Source of the DNA: JBGSKY01 sp041740995 | GTDB lineage: Bacteria > Planctomycetota > Planctomycetia > Pirellulales > Pirellulaceae | Assembly: GCA_041740995.1 (NCBI GenBank) | Contig: JBGSKY010000200.1 | Span: 1-24,640, forward strand | Direction of reading: 5' to 3' | DNA length: 24,640 bases | Shown here: one piece after another, positions 8,368 through 15,305 of the stretch | Position numbering within the stretch: position 1 is the first letter of the stretch | Layout of the letters: every line of letters starts with the position of its first letter | Notes under the pieces: generated by a model | What the model was told of the DNA's origin: nothing | What the model saw: the letters and a program-made list of their open reading frames with translations, nothing else | Databases searched by the model: none | Made by a program: the position numbers and the translations under genes

Positions 8368-9648
8368 ATGGCCCAGTACGACTTGCCGTTTGATTCGAGC
8401 TTCCTGCGAAACATCGCCGCCGCGCATCCGACTCCTTTTCATGTCTATTACGAGCCTGGCATTCGTCAGCGTGTCCGCGATTTGTACGACGCGTTTGCAT
8501 GGAACGAAGGATTTCAACAGTATTTCGCTGTGAAGGCCACTCCAAATCCGAACATCGTCGCAGTCATGATCGAAGAAGGTTGCGGCACGGATTGCTCCAG
8601 CGTGGCCGAGCTCGTTATCAGTGATCGGCTTGGTCTGTCCGGACATGACGTCATGTTCACTTCCAATAACACCACGATTGAGGAGTTCGCAGCCGCAGCG
8701 AAACTTGGCGCGATTATCAATCTTGACGCACCGCACCACATTGATGATCTGTTGCGTTTGCCTGAGATGCCCGATTTGGTTTCTTTCCGATTCAATCCAG
8801 GCGCCGAACGTCGTGGAAATGTGATTATCGGCGAGCCGCAGGAATCGAAATTTGGTTGCACCCGCGACCAAATTGTAGAGGGCTATCGACGTTGTAAGGC
8901 ACTCGGCGTCAAACGATTTGGGCTTCACGCGATGATCGTCAGCAACGAATTGGAAGTCGATTCTCTGCTCGATACGGCTGAAATGCTTTTCAAATTAGCT
9001 GTTGATATTGAGCAGCAGACCGGAGCACAGGTTGAATTTATCAATCTCGGTGGCGGAATCGGCGTTCCCTATCGACCTGGTCAACAACCGGTTGACCTCT
9101 CCGCGTTTGGTTCTGGGGTGCGTGCACTCTACGAATCGATTCTGGTCAAAGCGGGCTTGGCACCGATCCGAATTTTGATGGAAAATGGTCGGGCGATGAC
9201 AGGCCCATTTGGATATCTCGTTACCAAGGTGATCAACAGCAAGCAGAGCTACAAAGGCTATATCGGCGTCGATGCTTGCATGTCCAATCTGATGCGACCC
9301 GGAATGTATGGGGCTTATCATCACATCACAATTTTAGACAAAGAAGATCAAGCTGCCGAGCATGTCACTGACGTCGTCGGGTCGCTGTGCGAAAACAATG
9401 ATAAATTCGCAATCAATCGGGATATGCCGGCAGTTGAAGTTGGAGATTTGGCCATCATTCATGACGCTGGAGCGCACGGGCACTCGATGGGCTTTCAGTA
9501 CAATGGTCGGCTTCGTTCGGCGGAGTTTCTGCTCAAAGATGACGGTGAATATCGCCAGATTCGTCGGGCCGAAACGCTAGACGATTATTTTGCGACAGTC
9601 GAATTTCCTGCACCGGTAGAAAAATCGGTCCGTCAGACCGTCAGCTGA
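8368..9648 (+). CDS. lysA: Diaminopimelate decarboxylase-like fold-III PLP enzyme
   Basis: This 426-residue enzyme should remove CO2 from meso-diaminopimelate to form lysine. The PLP lysine is K56 in FAVKATPNP. The phosphate-binding GGGIG is at 228-232, the ENGR substrate/dimer motif at 272-275, and the active-site Cys is C341 in SLCENNDKF. The classic HxGS loop reads HAMIVSNE here with His187 kept, and CESxD reads CENND; both belong to a distinct LysA subfamily and are not signs of damage. The C-terminal HDAGAHGHSMGFQYNGRLR supports a decarboxylase over an alanine racemase. It starts at ATG 8368, with no good SD visible, and stands alone between the large dehydrogenase-like gene and a convergent Fe-S carrier gene. 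Activity on another diamino acid cannot be excluded. Confidence 0.85.
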   Translation: MAQYDLPFDSSFLRNIAAAHPTPFHVYYEPGIRQRVRDLYDAFAWNEGFQQYFAVKATPNPNIVAVMIEEGCGTDCSSVAELVISDRLGLSGHDVMFTSNNTTIEEFAAAAKLGAIINLDAPHHIDDLLRLPEMPDLVSFRFNPGAERRGNVIIGEPQESKFGCTRDQIVEGYRRCKALGVKRFGLHAMIVSNELEVDSLLDTAEMLFKLAVDIEQQTGAQVEFINLGGGIGVPYRPGQQPVDLSAFGSGVRALYESILVKAGLAPIRILMENGRAMTGPFGYLVTKVINSKQSYKGYIGVDACMSNLMRPGMYGAYHHITILDKEDQAAEHVTDVVGSLCENNDKFAINRDMPAVEVGDLAIIHDAGAHGHSMGFQYNGRLRSAEFLLKDDGEYRQIRRAETLDDYFATVEFPAPVEKSVRQTVS

Positions 9649-9740
9649 TTGTCACCTCGCCGTGCCTGCATCAGAAGTTGTCGCTGCGACCGACAAGCTC
9701 ACGTGGCAGGATTGCACGTGCTAAAGAAAATCAGCGTAGA

Positions 9741-9764
9741 AGTCCACGCCTAGCAACGTGGACT
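9741..9764. terminator. Bidirectional hairpin between lysA and the Fe-S carrier gene
   Basis: AGTCCACG (9741-9748) pairs perfectly with CGTGGACT (9757-9764) around an 8-base loop, between two convergent genes. There is no strong T-tract. A second weaker hairpin centred on two CACGTG copies lies just upstream (about 9698-9721). Confidence 0.4.
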
Positions 9765-9838
9765 ATCCATTCAGAAATTAGACCGGCGAGCTGCACAATT
9801 GAGAAGCAGCTCTGAAAATCGCCAGTTTGTAAATCGTG

Positions 9839-10171
9839 CTATGCCTGGAACGAGCTGCCGCAACCGCAAGATTTAACGACGTTCGGATTTTCGAAGGTGA
9901 AACCTTGACGATCGAGGCTGTGGTGCCAATCGAGCTGGGTTCCATCGAGGTACAACGAACTTTTCTTGTCGACAACGACCGCAACGCCGTGTTGCTCGTA
10001 CTTCGTATCTTTGTTGTCGTCAAACTTGTCATCAAAAGACAATGAGTAGCTCAAACCGCTGCAACCACCGCTGGTAACGCCAATTCGCAAGAACGTATCT
10101 TCGCCGAAGCTGTTTTCTTCTTTGAACTTTTTGACCTGACCTGCGGCCGTTTCTGTAAGAACGATAGCCAT
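9839..10171 (-). CDS. A-type Fe-S cluster carrier (IscA/ErpA/HesB family)
   Basis: This 110-residue protein should receive Fe-S clusters from a scaffold and pass them to apo-enzymes in the cytoplasm. The three conserved cysteines are present: C37 in TSGGCSGLSY and C102/C104 in SCGCGSSF. ATG 10171 is chosen over an in-frame alternative 24 bases upstream because the family begins close to MAIVLTETA and an AAAAGG lies upstream. No iscS, iscU or suf genes are in the window, so it looks like an unlinked carrier. IscA, ErpA and SufA cannot be told apart from the sequence alone. Confidence 0.93.
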   Translation of the reverse strand: MAIVLTETAAGQVKKFKEENSFGEDTFLRIGVTSGGCSGLSYSLSFDDKFDDNKDTKYEQHGVAVVVDKKSSLYLDGTQLDWHHSLDRQGFTFENPNVVKSCGCGSSFQA

Positions 10172-10195
10172 GAATCGAAAACCTTTTGCAGTCAA

Positions 10196-10566
10196 TGCGT
10201 CGTAAAATGTCCATGAACACCATGGGACAACTAATGATTATTCGCTGTTCAACCGTTCTTAGCAAGTTCGAAATTGCGCTCATCGACTCGCTAAATCGTT
10301 TTTTTGGCTAAAAAGTCCCGATCAAGCCGGTATTTCAAGCCGCTTGGCCAAAGCCGATTCAAATTCAGTCTTCCAACAGGCGACTCGAAATCACGAAAGT
10401 CTACAAAACTATCGATTCTAGGTAGATCGTCGGTGCCTCCGACCGGATAAATGTCAGAGTAAAAATCTGCGGATGGCAAGCCAAGCATCCTGATTCGGCT
10501 CGCCCGAGCAGCGGGCTCTACATCGCGTTGGTGAATTCTCGTTGAGTTTACGACCTAGTGTTTGCG
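10196..10566. other. 370-base gap with a doubtful small ORF
   Basis: The stretch between the Fe-S carrier and amidase genes holds the carrier's candidate promoter. It also holds one minus-strand frame at 10291-10488 (65 codons, ATG start, AGG directly against the ATG). That frame begins MLGLPSADFYSDIYPVGG and resembles no family I know; its codon use is unremarkable. I do not call it a gene. Confidence 0.4.
10237..10265 (-). promoter_or_regulatory. Candidate promoter of the Fe-S carrier gene
   Basis: On the minus strand TTGCTA (10265-10260) and AATAAT (10242-10237) are separated by 17 bases, matching the sigma-70 consensus in 4/6 and 5/6 positions. Transcription would start near 10230, about 60 bases before the ATG. 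Confidence 0.4.
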
Positions 10567-11409
10567 CTATGAACGCAGCGATACATCTGTTTTTGCAGCG
10601 GTTCTTTGATCGCATTGCAATTGCTCCGTAGGTCGCCATCGGTTTGCAAGAAAGCCGGTGCCGTCGGAAGGATTGATTTCGCCAATCAACACTCCATGCT
10701 GTCCATAGGGTTGATGAGTCAGCAGTGTGCCATCTGGACAAATTATCGCGGAGGTAGTCGAAGCGCCGAGAATTGCGTTATTGACGGTTGCAAAGTAGCA
10801 AGTGTTTTCCGCAGCACGGCACAAGGCCGCTTTCTCGTGAAAACTATTTTTCGGGTCAGCAAATCCGAGTGGCCGAAAGTTTGAGTCTTCAACCAGCTCT
10901 GTATGCGGATGAAAGACTATTTGAGCCCCGTTGCAAACAGCCCACCGCACAGTCTCTGGATACCGCCAGCCCTCATGGCAAATGACAATTCCGAATGTCA
11001 AGCTGCCACACCGAAATACACGTCGTTTGGTTCCGGGTGAATAGATGCTTTCCTCTGACGGGTCGAGTTGGACCTTGTCCTGGAACCCCGCGAGCGATCC
11101 ATCCGAGTTTGTAACTCGAGTCGTGATCAGCAGCTTATCACCTTCGACACGTTCGGTTCCGAGGATTACTGCAAGGCCAGCTTCACCCGCTGCGCGATCA
11201 ATTGTTGACCAAGCTTGCGTCAAGAAATCGGAGTCGTAAGGCGCGGGGCACTTTCCGATTCGATAGCCCGGCACAAAGCTCTCTGGAAAACAGACGATTG
11301 ACGCACCGTGCCTGGCAGCTTCTGCAATCGCATCCAAAGCAATCAAGAGCGATTCATCGGCCGTGTTTGCGACCCGGACATTCGCCAATGCAATGCGAAC
11401 GATTGACAT
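10567..11409 (-). CDS. Carbon-nitrogen hydrolase (nitrilase superfamily amidase)
   Basis: This 280-residue enzyme should hydrolyse a C-N bond such as an amide or N-carbamoyl group. The Glu-Lys-Cys catalytic triad is complete: E43 in FPESFVPGY, K112 in QDKVQL, C144 in ICHEGWRYP. The length and the alpha-beta-beta-alpha pattern suit a single-domain member. The final 25 residues are low in family similarity. The start is ATG 11409; an upstream in-frame TTG (11439) would add ten residues not expected in the family. No neighbour names the substrate. Cys and not Asn/Thr active-site context rules out an Ntn hydrolase. I give no gene symbol because the subfamily (N-carbamoylputrescine amidase, omega-amidase or other) is not decidable here. 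Confidence 0.88.
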   Translation of the reverse strand: MSIVRIALANVRVANTADESLLIALDAIAEAARHGASIVCFPESFVPGYRIGKCPAPYDSDFLTQAWSTIDRAAGEAGLAVILGTERVEGDKLLITTRVTNSDGSLAGFQDKVQLDPSEESIYSPGTKRRVFRCGSLTFGIVICHEGWRYPETVRWAVCNGAQIVFHPHTELVEDSNFRPLGFADPKNSFHEKAALCRAAENTCYFATVNNAILGASTTSAIICPDGTLLTHQPYGQHGVLIGEINPSDGTGFLANRWRPTEQLQCDQRTAAKTDVSLRS

Positions 11410-11740
11410 CCTATACCCCAATTCCGACAGAACGAACAATTGAGCTAGTGATCAAAAACGCCTCCACGCTCAACCTATCCCAAAACCATCTTTTACAAAA
11501 GTTTAAGTAGAACCGTTCAAACACAGAAACGCCGAATTAAAAGCAAACGCGCGTATTGTCCTGCTGAGCCTCTCCGCGTCTTTGTGGTTGACGTTCGGCG
11601 TCAGACTTCTGTCGATCTTTGGTTCATGAAGGCACTGAATTTCGTACCCGTCAATGCCTCTGCAAAAGATGAGCTGAACCAGCCCACCAAATTTTATTGG
11701 CCGTGTTTTGGCGTTGATGACATTCAAGTTGCTTTAACCG
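11410..11740. other. 330-base gap with possible gene remnant
   Basis: The only open frame is minus-strand 11503-11727 (74 codons, starting directly after a TGA). It contains NHKDAERLS, encoded by DNA reading CTCCGCGTCTTTGTGG on the plus strand. I recall such phrases near GxxExxY-type genes, but cannot verify that here. No conserved domain is visible. I treat it as probably non-coding or a remnant. Confidence 0.3.
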
Positions 11741-11974
11741 CTAATTGATCTCGCGAAGTGCGATCATCAGCGATTCGTATTCATCCTTGCAACATTTACA
11801 TTGTTCGAGGTGTACTCGGACCGCCTCCACGGCCTCAGGAACTTCCGTACCATCGAGATCCGCTTGGGCGAATTGGTCCATTAGTTCAAGACAGCCATCG
11901 CAGCCGAGGCTATCGCCCTTAGTCGTGACGGTCAGATCGATCAGGTTCGATATTTGTTGGTGAGTGAGTTTCAT
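11741..11974 (-). CDS. Small soluble zinc-finger anti-sigma factor
   Basis: This 77-residue protein has the zinc anti-sigma pattern His-x3-Cys-x2-Cys in VHLEQCKCC (about residues 54-62), followed by an amphipathic helix EYESLMIALRE. A CDGC pair lies near residues 25-28. There is no membrane segment, so it should act in the cytoplasm, like RsrA/ChrR-type factors. It should hold the adjacent ECF sigma factor inactive and could release it when its cysteines are oxidised or modified. Its SD (AGGA) overlaps the TAG stop of the sigma gene and the genes are 11 bases apart, strong evidence for translational coupling. The redox-sensing role is inference from the family. Confidence 0.8.
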   Translation of the reverse strand: MKLTHQQISNLIDLTVTTKGDSLGCDGCLELMDQFAQADLDGTEVPEAVEAVRVHLEQCKCCKDEYESLMIALREIN

Positions 11975-11985
11975 GATTGGTTGTC

Positions 11986-12588
11986 CTAAACGAACGCCTC
12001 CAAGATATCGTCGCTGGTGAATCCTGCGCGGGCAAAACCATCTTTCAGCTTCACTCTCGCGTCGTGGATCAATTTGTAAACAGCGTTGCGGTTCATGTTC
12101 AGTTGCGTTGCAATCGCGTCAGTGGCAAAGTCGGATAGGAAGGCCCGCGTAACAAGCCGTTGTTTGTCTGTTAATTCGGTATCGATCAATTGCTGGAGCA
12201 CCGCAAGGATTTCTCCTTGCGACTCTGTAGCCGAAACCGTCGATTGGCCGTCGACTGCAATCTCCATCGTGAATCCGTCATCGGTGTTGAACGCTTCCAT
12301 GGAAACGTCCTGATAGTACTTTCGACGAAGGGCACTGATTCCAATTCTAGTTGCAACCGTCATCGCCCAAGTTGTGAACTTGCTTCGCCCTTCAAATTTA
12401 TCGAGCGATGAAAGAATTTTGATGAGCGCATCTTGAACAATATCTTCGGCACAAAACGGTTGACCATAGCGATTGTTCAATGACTTATTCAAACCTCTCA
12501 GTAAAATTTCACGAAGCTCGGCGATCGCATCGTCGCGCAGCGCACCCTCCGCTTTGATTCGCAAATAAAGTGAGTCGTCCTCGATCAT
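11986..12588 (-). CDS. ECF-type RNA polymerase sigma factor
   Basis: This sigma-70-family factor is about 200 residues from ATG 12588. Region 2 spans roughly residues 20-95, with CAEDIVQDALIKIL and KFTTWAMTVATRIGISALRR, the core-binding and -10 recognition helices. Region 4 spans roughly 130-190, with LTDKQRLVTRAFLSDF and the helix-turn-helix ATQLNMNRNAVYKLIHDARVK. The C-terminus ends DDILEAFV. The frame is open 39 codons further upstream into the preceding gene, but ATG 12588 has an AGG seven bases away and starts just past the oxidoreductase stop, so I prefer it. It is sandwiched between the Old Yellow Enzyme gene and its anti-sigma factor in one operon. Confidence 0.9.
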   Translation of the reverse strand: MIEDDSLYLRIKAEGALRDDAIAELREILLRGLNKSLNNRYGQPFCAEDIVQDALIKILSSLDKFEGRSKFTTWAMTVATRIGISALRRKYYQDVSMEAFNTDDGFTMEIAVDGQSTVSATESQGEILAVLQQLIDTELTDKQRLVTRAFLSDFATDAIATQLNMNRNAVYKLIHDARVKLKDGFARAGFTSDDILEAFV

Positions 12589-12607
12589 GTTCAAACCTGA
12601 TATCCGT

Positions 12608-13705
12608 TCACTTGGTACTTGCGGTCGGGAAATCGGTATAGCCCTTCGCTCCGGTCGGCGTATACCAATCCGAAATATCCGCATCTGGAGCAAGCGGCAG
12701 TCCATGATTAAAGCGATTGACCAAATCCGGGTTGCTGATGAATGGGCGACCGAATGCGATCATGTCTGCGTTTCCGCTGGCGATCATTGCCTCTGCCGTT
12801 TCTCGTGTGTAACCGCAATTACCGATCAACGGGCTGCTAAAAACCTTACGAAAGTCCGCTAGCGTCATCGGCTCGCCAAGCTGGTGAAAGCCAAATGCAA
12901 GGCCATCCATGATGTGAAGGTAAGCTAAACCGAATCGATCGAGCTGCGTTGCTGCAAAAGTAAACTGCTCTCGATAGTCAGGCGATCCCATGTCGTTGAA
13001 GGCACCGTTGGGCGACAAGCGAACGCCGACTCGGTTGGCCGAAAATACTTCGGTTACCGCTGTCACGACCTCATTCAACATGCGGTATCGGTTTTCGATC
13101 GTTCCGCCATATTCATCGTCGCGATGATTGGTTTTGGATTGAAGGAATGTGTCCAGCAGATAACCATTTGCTGAATGAACTTCGATGCCATCAAAGCCAG
13201 CTTGCTTTGCTCGTTTGGCTGCTTGACGATAGTCTTCGACAATGCCTGGAAGCTCGGAGGTTTCCAGTGCCCGCGGAATCACGTGCCGCTCTTTGCCTTT
13301 GGGAGTATGAATGTATTCCTCGTTGATGGCAATCGCTGAAGGTGCGACGTGTTTTTTTCCGTCATGAAAACTTGGATGCGACGCCCGGCCACAATGCCAG
13401 AGCTGCATAAAAATCTTCCCTCCCGAATTGTGAACGCTATCAACTATCAGTTTCCAACCGTTCTCCATGGCGTCGCTATAAATCCCCGGTGACTCGTTCC
13501 AACCGTTCGCCTGCGGGGAAATTGTGGTCGCTTCCGTGATCAGTAAACCAGCACTCACGCGTTGCACATAGTACTCAGCCATGAGTGCATTAGGAATACG
13601 TTCAACGCCCGCTCTACTTCGCGTCATCGGGGCAAGTGCAATTCGATTGGCCAACTGTAAGCCGCCAAGTTCAAAAGGTTCGAACAATATCGGTGAGGTG
13701 ATCAT
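12608..13705 (-). CDS. Old Yellow Enzyme-type alkene reductase (FMN)
   Basis: This 365-residue FMN enzyme should use NAD(P)H to reduce activated C=C bonds, such as quinones, enones and nitroalkenes. The FMN/substrate motif MTRSR is at 27-31. The substrate-anchoring His/Asn pair is H177/N180 in HSANGYLLDTFLQ, followed by NHRDDEYGGTIENRYRM, the family hallmark. C-terminal phosphate-binding residues lie in IGNCGYTRETAE and DMIAFGRPFISNPDL. The length is normal for the NemA/XenA-like group. It starts at ATG 13705 and ends 19 bases before the ECF sigma gene, so the two are co-transcribed. This suggests the sigma/anti-sigma pair responds to electrophilic or redox stress and drives its own detoxifying enzyme (inference). 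Confidence 0.93.
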   Translation of the reverse strand: MITSPILFEPFELGGLQLANRIALAPMTRSRAGVERIPNALMAEYYVQRVSAGLLITEATTISPQANGWNESPGIYSDAMENGWKLIVDSVHNSGGKIFMQLWHCGRASHPSFHDGKKHVAPSAIAINEEYIHTPKGKERHVIPRALETSELPGIVEDYRQAAKRAKQAGFDGIEVHSANGYLLDTFLQSKTNHRDDEYGGTIENRYRMLNEVVTAVTEVFSANRVGVRLSPNGAFNDMGSPDYREQFTFAATQLDRFGLAYLHIMDGLAFGFHQLGEPMTLADFRKVFSSPLIGNCGYTRETAEAMIASGNADMIAFGRPFISNPDLVNRFNHGLPLAPDADISDWYTPTGAKGYTDFPTASTK

Positions 13706-13836
13706 TAGATTTCCGTGCGGATAAAGGATTGATAGTGTTTGTCGGGATGCCCATTCTAGCCGTGGTCCAAATTGTTAGTGTTCGATTAAAGAAAATCAGT
13801 GTTCCAAAATTCCATATCAAAAAAGCAAACACGAAA

Positions 13837-14079
13837 ATGTTGAAGCAAGCATGTTTCGTTCTTTTGGGGGCGGCGGACGCGGTCTACAACGAACTTGGTT
13901 ATGGAATCGCTGAAGATGACTATCAATCAGCAATGGAAGTTGAACTAGGTCTTCTGAATATTAGCTTGACGGCGCAAGCGGGTAGGGCATCTAATAATTT
14001 TGGAAAGAAGGGTGAACTTGGGTGGAATCGTTTTGTCATCGATAAACTACATGCTCCAAAAATCCATGAAGAGATTTAG
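13837..14079 (+). pseudogene. GxxExxY-family protein with internal deletion
   Basis: The frame encodes an N-terminal piece ending in AADAVYNELGYGIAEDDYQ, where GIAEDDY is the exact GxxExxY signature, followed by AMEVELGLLNI. It then jumps directly to NFGKKGELGWNRFV, the C-terminal tail of the same family. The middle, which normally carries the PD-(D/E)xK-like acidic core (IVELKA-type segment), is missing. The product would be about 80 residues instead of about 125. I start it at ATG 13837; the frame continues upstream to 13729 without family similarity. GxxExxY genes are poorly understood, often scattered and prone to decay. It is an in-frame deletion remnant, probably non-functional. Confidence 0.6.
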
Positions 14080-14141
14080 AGAACACGAATATTCGCTAAT
14101 TGCACACTCATCCAACGAGCGTGAAGAAGCGTTGGCCTGGG

Positions 14142-14687
14142 CTAGATCGCTGGGGCAGCGGGGAAATCAACCGGTACTTCGGTGATGTTGTGAAGGTAGT
14201 TAGTGATAATCTTTTCCCCAATCGCGATAACAATATCGACCACGTTTTCTTGCGTGAAGCCGGCCTCGAGCAATTCATCACGTTCGGTATCAGACACCTT
14301 ACCGCGATTCTCGGCTGTCGATTTAACGAAGCTAGCAAGCACATTGGTCTTGTCGTCAACGCTTGAATAACCGCGACGTAGCTCGATCACTTGGTCATCG
14401 GTAAAGCCCCTCATCTTTCCCAAGACTGTATGAGCCGCCAGGCAATACTGGCACTTGTTCACTTGGCTGACGACCAAGTTGATGACTTCACGCTGCTTGG
14501 CCGACAGCGACGACTTGCGATTTTGCAACGTCAAGTAATCGCCTAGAGCCGTCTCGCTGTGAGCGAAAGTTGCGTAAAGATTAGGCACCATACCAAGGCC
14601 CTTCTTGAGCTGGTCAAAGATACTTTGATTGGTTGGCGAAACGGAATCGCGAGTAGGAACAGCGAAAGCGGTAGCAGTTGTGGACAT
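14142..14687 (-). CDS. AhpD-like / carboxymuconolactone decarboxylase-family peroxidase
   Basis: This 181-residue all-helical protein carries the AhpD core EVINLVVSQVNKCQYCLAAH with the redox pair C79/C82, His86 downstream and Glu67 upstream, the AhpD proton-relay arrangement. It should reduce peroxides or act as a thiol disulfide reductase in the cytoplasm. The N-terminus (DQLKKGLGMVPNLYATFAHS) matches the 'peroxidase-related' branch. ATG 14687 is chosen over ATG 14726 because GGAG lies eight bases upstream (14696-14699). It runs on the same strand as the OYE/sigma/anti-sigma operon about 440 bases away, separated by the GxxExxY remnant on the other strand. A palindrome-rich region lies upstream. 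Confidence 0.87.
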   Translation of the reverse strand: MSTTATAFAVPTRDSVSPTNQSIFDQLKKGLGMVPNLYATFAHSETALGDYLTLQNRKSSLSAKQREVINLVVSQVNKCQYCLAAHTVLGKMRGFTDDQVIELRRGYSSVDDKTNVLASFVKSTAENRGKVSDTERDELLEAGFTQENVVDIVIAIGEKIITNYLHNITEVPVDFPAAPAI

Positions 14688-14823
14688 CGAATTATCTCCA
14701 AAATTTGATTGAGAAACTGAGGACATAATTAAGACGCGGTGACGGCCCCAGCGCTTACGGTCGAGTGTCAGAGTTTTTTGTGGCCCACGCTTCCGGTTTC
14801 GCGAAAAGGTCTGCTTCGAGATT

Positions 14824-14859
14824 AGAAAAGTTTTCTTTTTGGATTGACGAAAACTTTCT
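14824..14859. promoter_or_regulatory. Inverted repeats upstream of the AhpD-like gene
   Basis: AGAAAAGTTTTCT (14824-14836) is itself a perfect 6-bp palindrome around one base, and also pairs with GAAAACTTTCT (14849-14859) with one bulge. A further palindrome TCATGTCATGA lies at 14865-14875. The cluster sits in the gap between the AhpD-like gene and the divergent sigma-factor remnant, a natural operator position. Confidence 0.35.
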
Positions 14860-14935
14860 GGTTTTCATGTCATGATGCGACGACCGTTGCGACGTGTTAA
14901 ATAGACGAAGCGATGAAAGCGGGCTGGAAACCAGG

Positions 14936-15232
14936 ATGGACGAGAAATACCAACAAGCGATTCGATTTTGGACGATGGAGCAGCCGGTAGTTTCGGCTTA
15001 CGTTACGGCCGTTGTGCGGGATTTTCGTGATCGCGACGATGTGCTTCAGTCAATTTCCGTGGCCGTATGCGAATTGTTTGACTCGTATGATGCTTCTCGG
15101 CCATTCATGGGCCGGGCGATGGGTATCGCACGAAATCAAATCGGAACCTATCTTCGCGAGTGAAAACGCAATCGGTTGGTCTTCGAAGCTGATACGGTTG
15201 AACCTCCGCTTGTCGCTAGTCAACGAGAATGA
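14936..15232 (+). pseudogene. Sigma-70 (ECF, Rhodopirellula/Verrucomicrobium type) cut after region 2
   Basis: From ATG 14936 the frame encodes 75 codons typical of region 2: FWTMEQPVVSAYVTAVVRDF, RDDVLQSISVAV, FDSYDASRPFMGRAMGIAR and QIGTYLRE. It then meets TGA at 15161-15163. Beyond the stop the same frame still reads KRNRLVFEADTVE, the expected continuation, before a second stop at 15230-15232. Region 4 is absent. This is a nonsense-inactivated and decayed sigma factor, not a short natural protein. An alternative GTG start (14894) adds 14 residues without changing the picture. It lies directly upstream of the YHYH-protein gene, which such sigma factors could have controlled. Confidence 0.75.
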
Positions 15233-15305
15233 ATTGCCAAGCGATTTTTTCGAATACACAAGTCATCATTCCCCCGATCAAACTATGGAAATGGAAAACT
15301 AGTCA

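Noticed and set aside
10291..10488. 65-codon minus-strand ORF between the Fe-S carrier and amidase genes
   Set aside because: It has an ATG but a poorly placed AGG, no recognisable domain and no coupling to neighbours.
11503..11727. 74-codon minus-strand ORF containing NHKDAERLS
   Set aside because: It starts directly after a stop, lacks a domain, and looks like translated intergenic repeat text and not a gene.
12589..12705. N-terminal extension of the ECF sigma factor to 12705
   Set aside because: It would overlap the end of the Old Yellow Enzyme gene; ATG 12588 has a proper SD and gives the normal ECF length.
15012..15302. 96-codon plus-strand frame ending three bases before the YHYH start
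   Set aside because: It overlaps the sigma-factor remnant in another frame; its end lacks family features, so I see no coupled gene.
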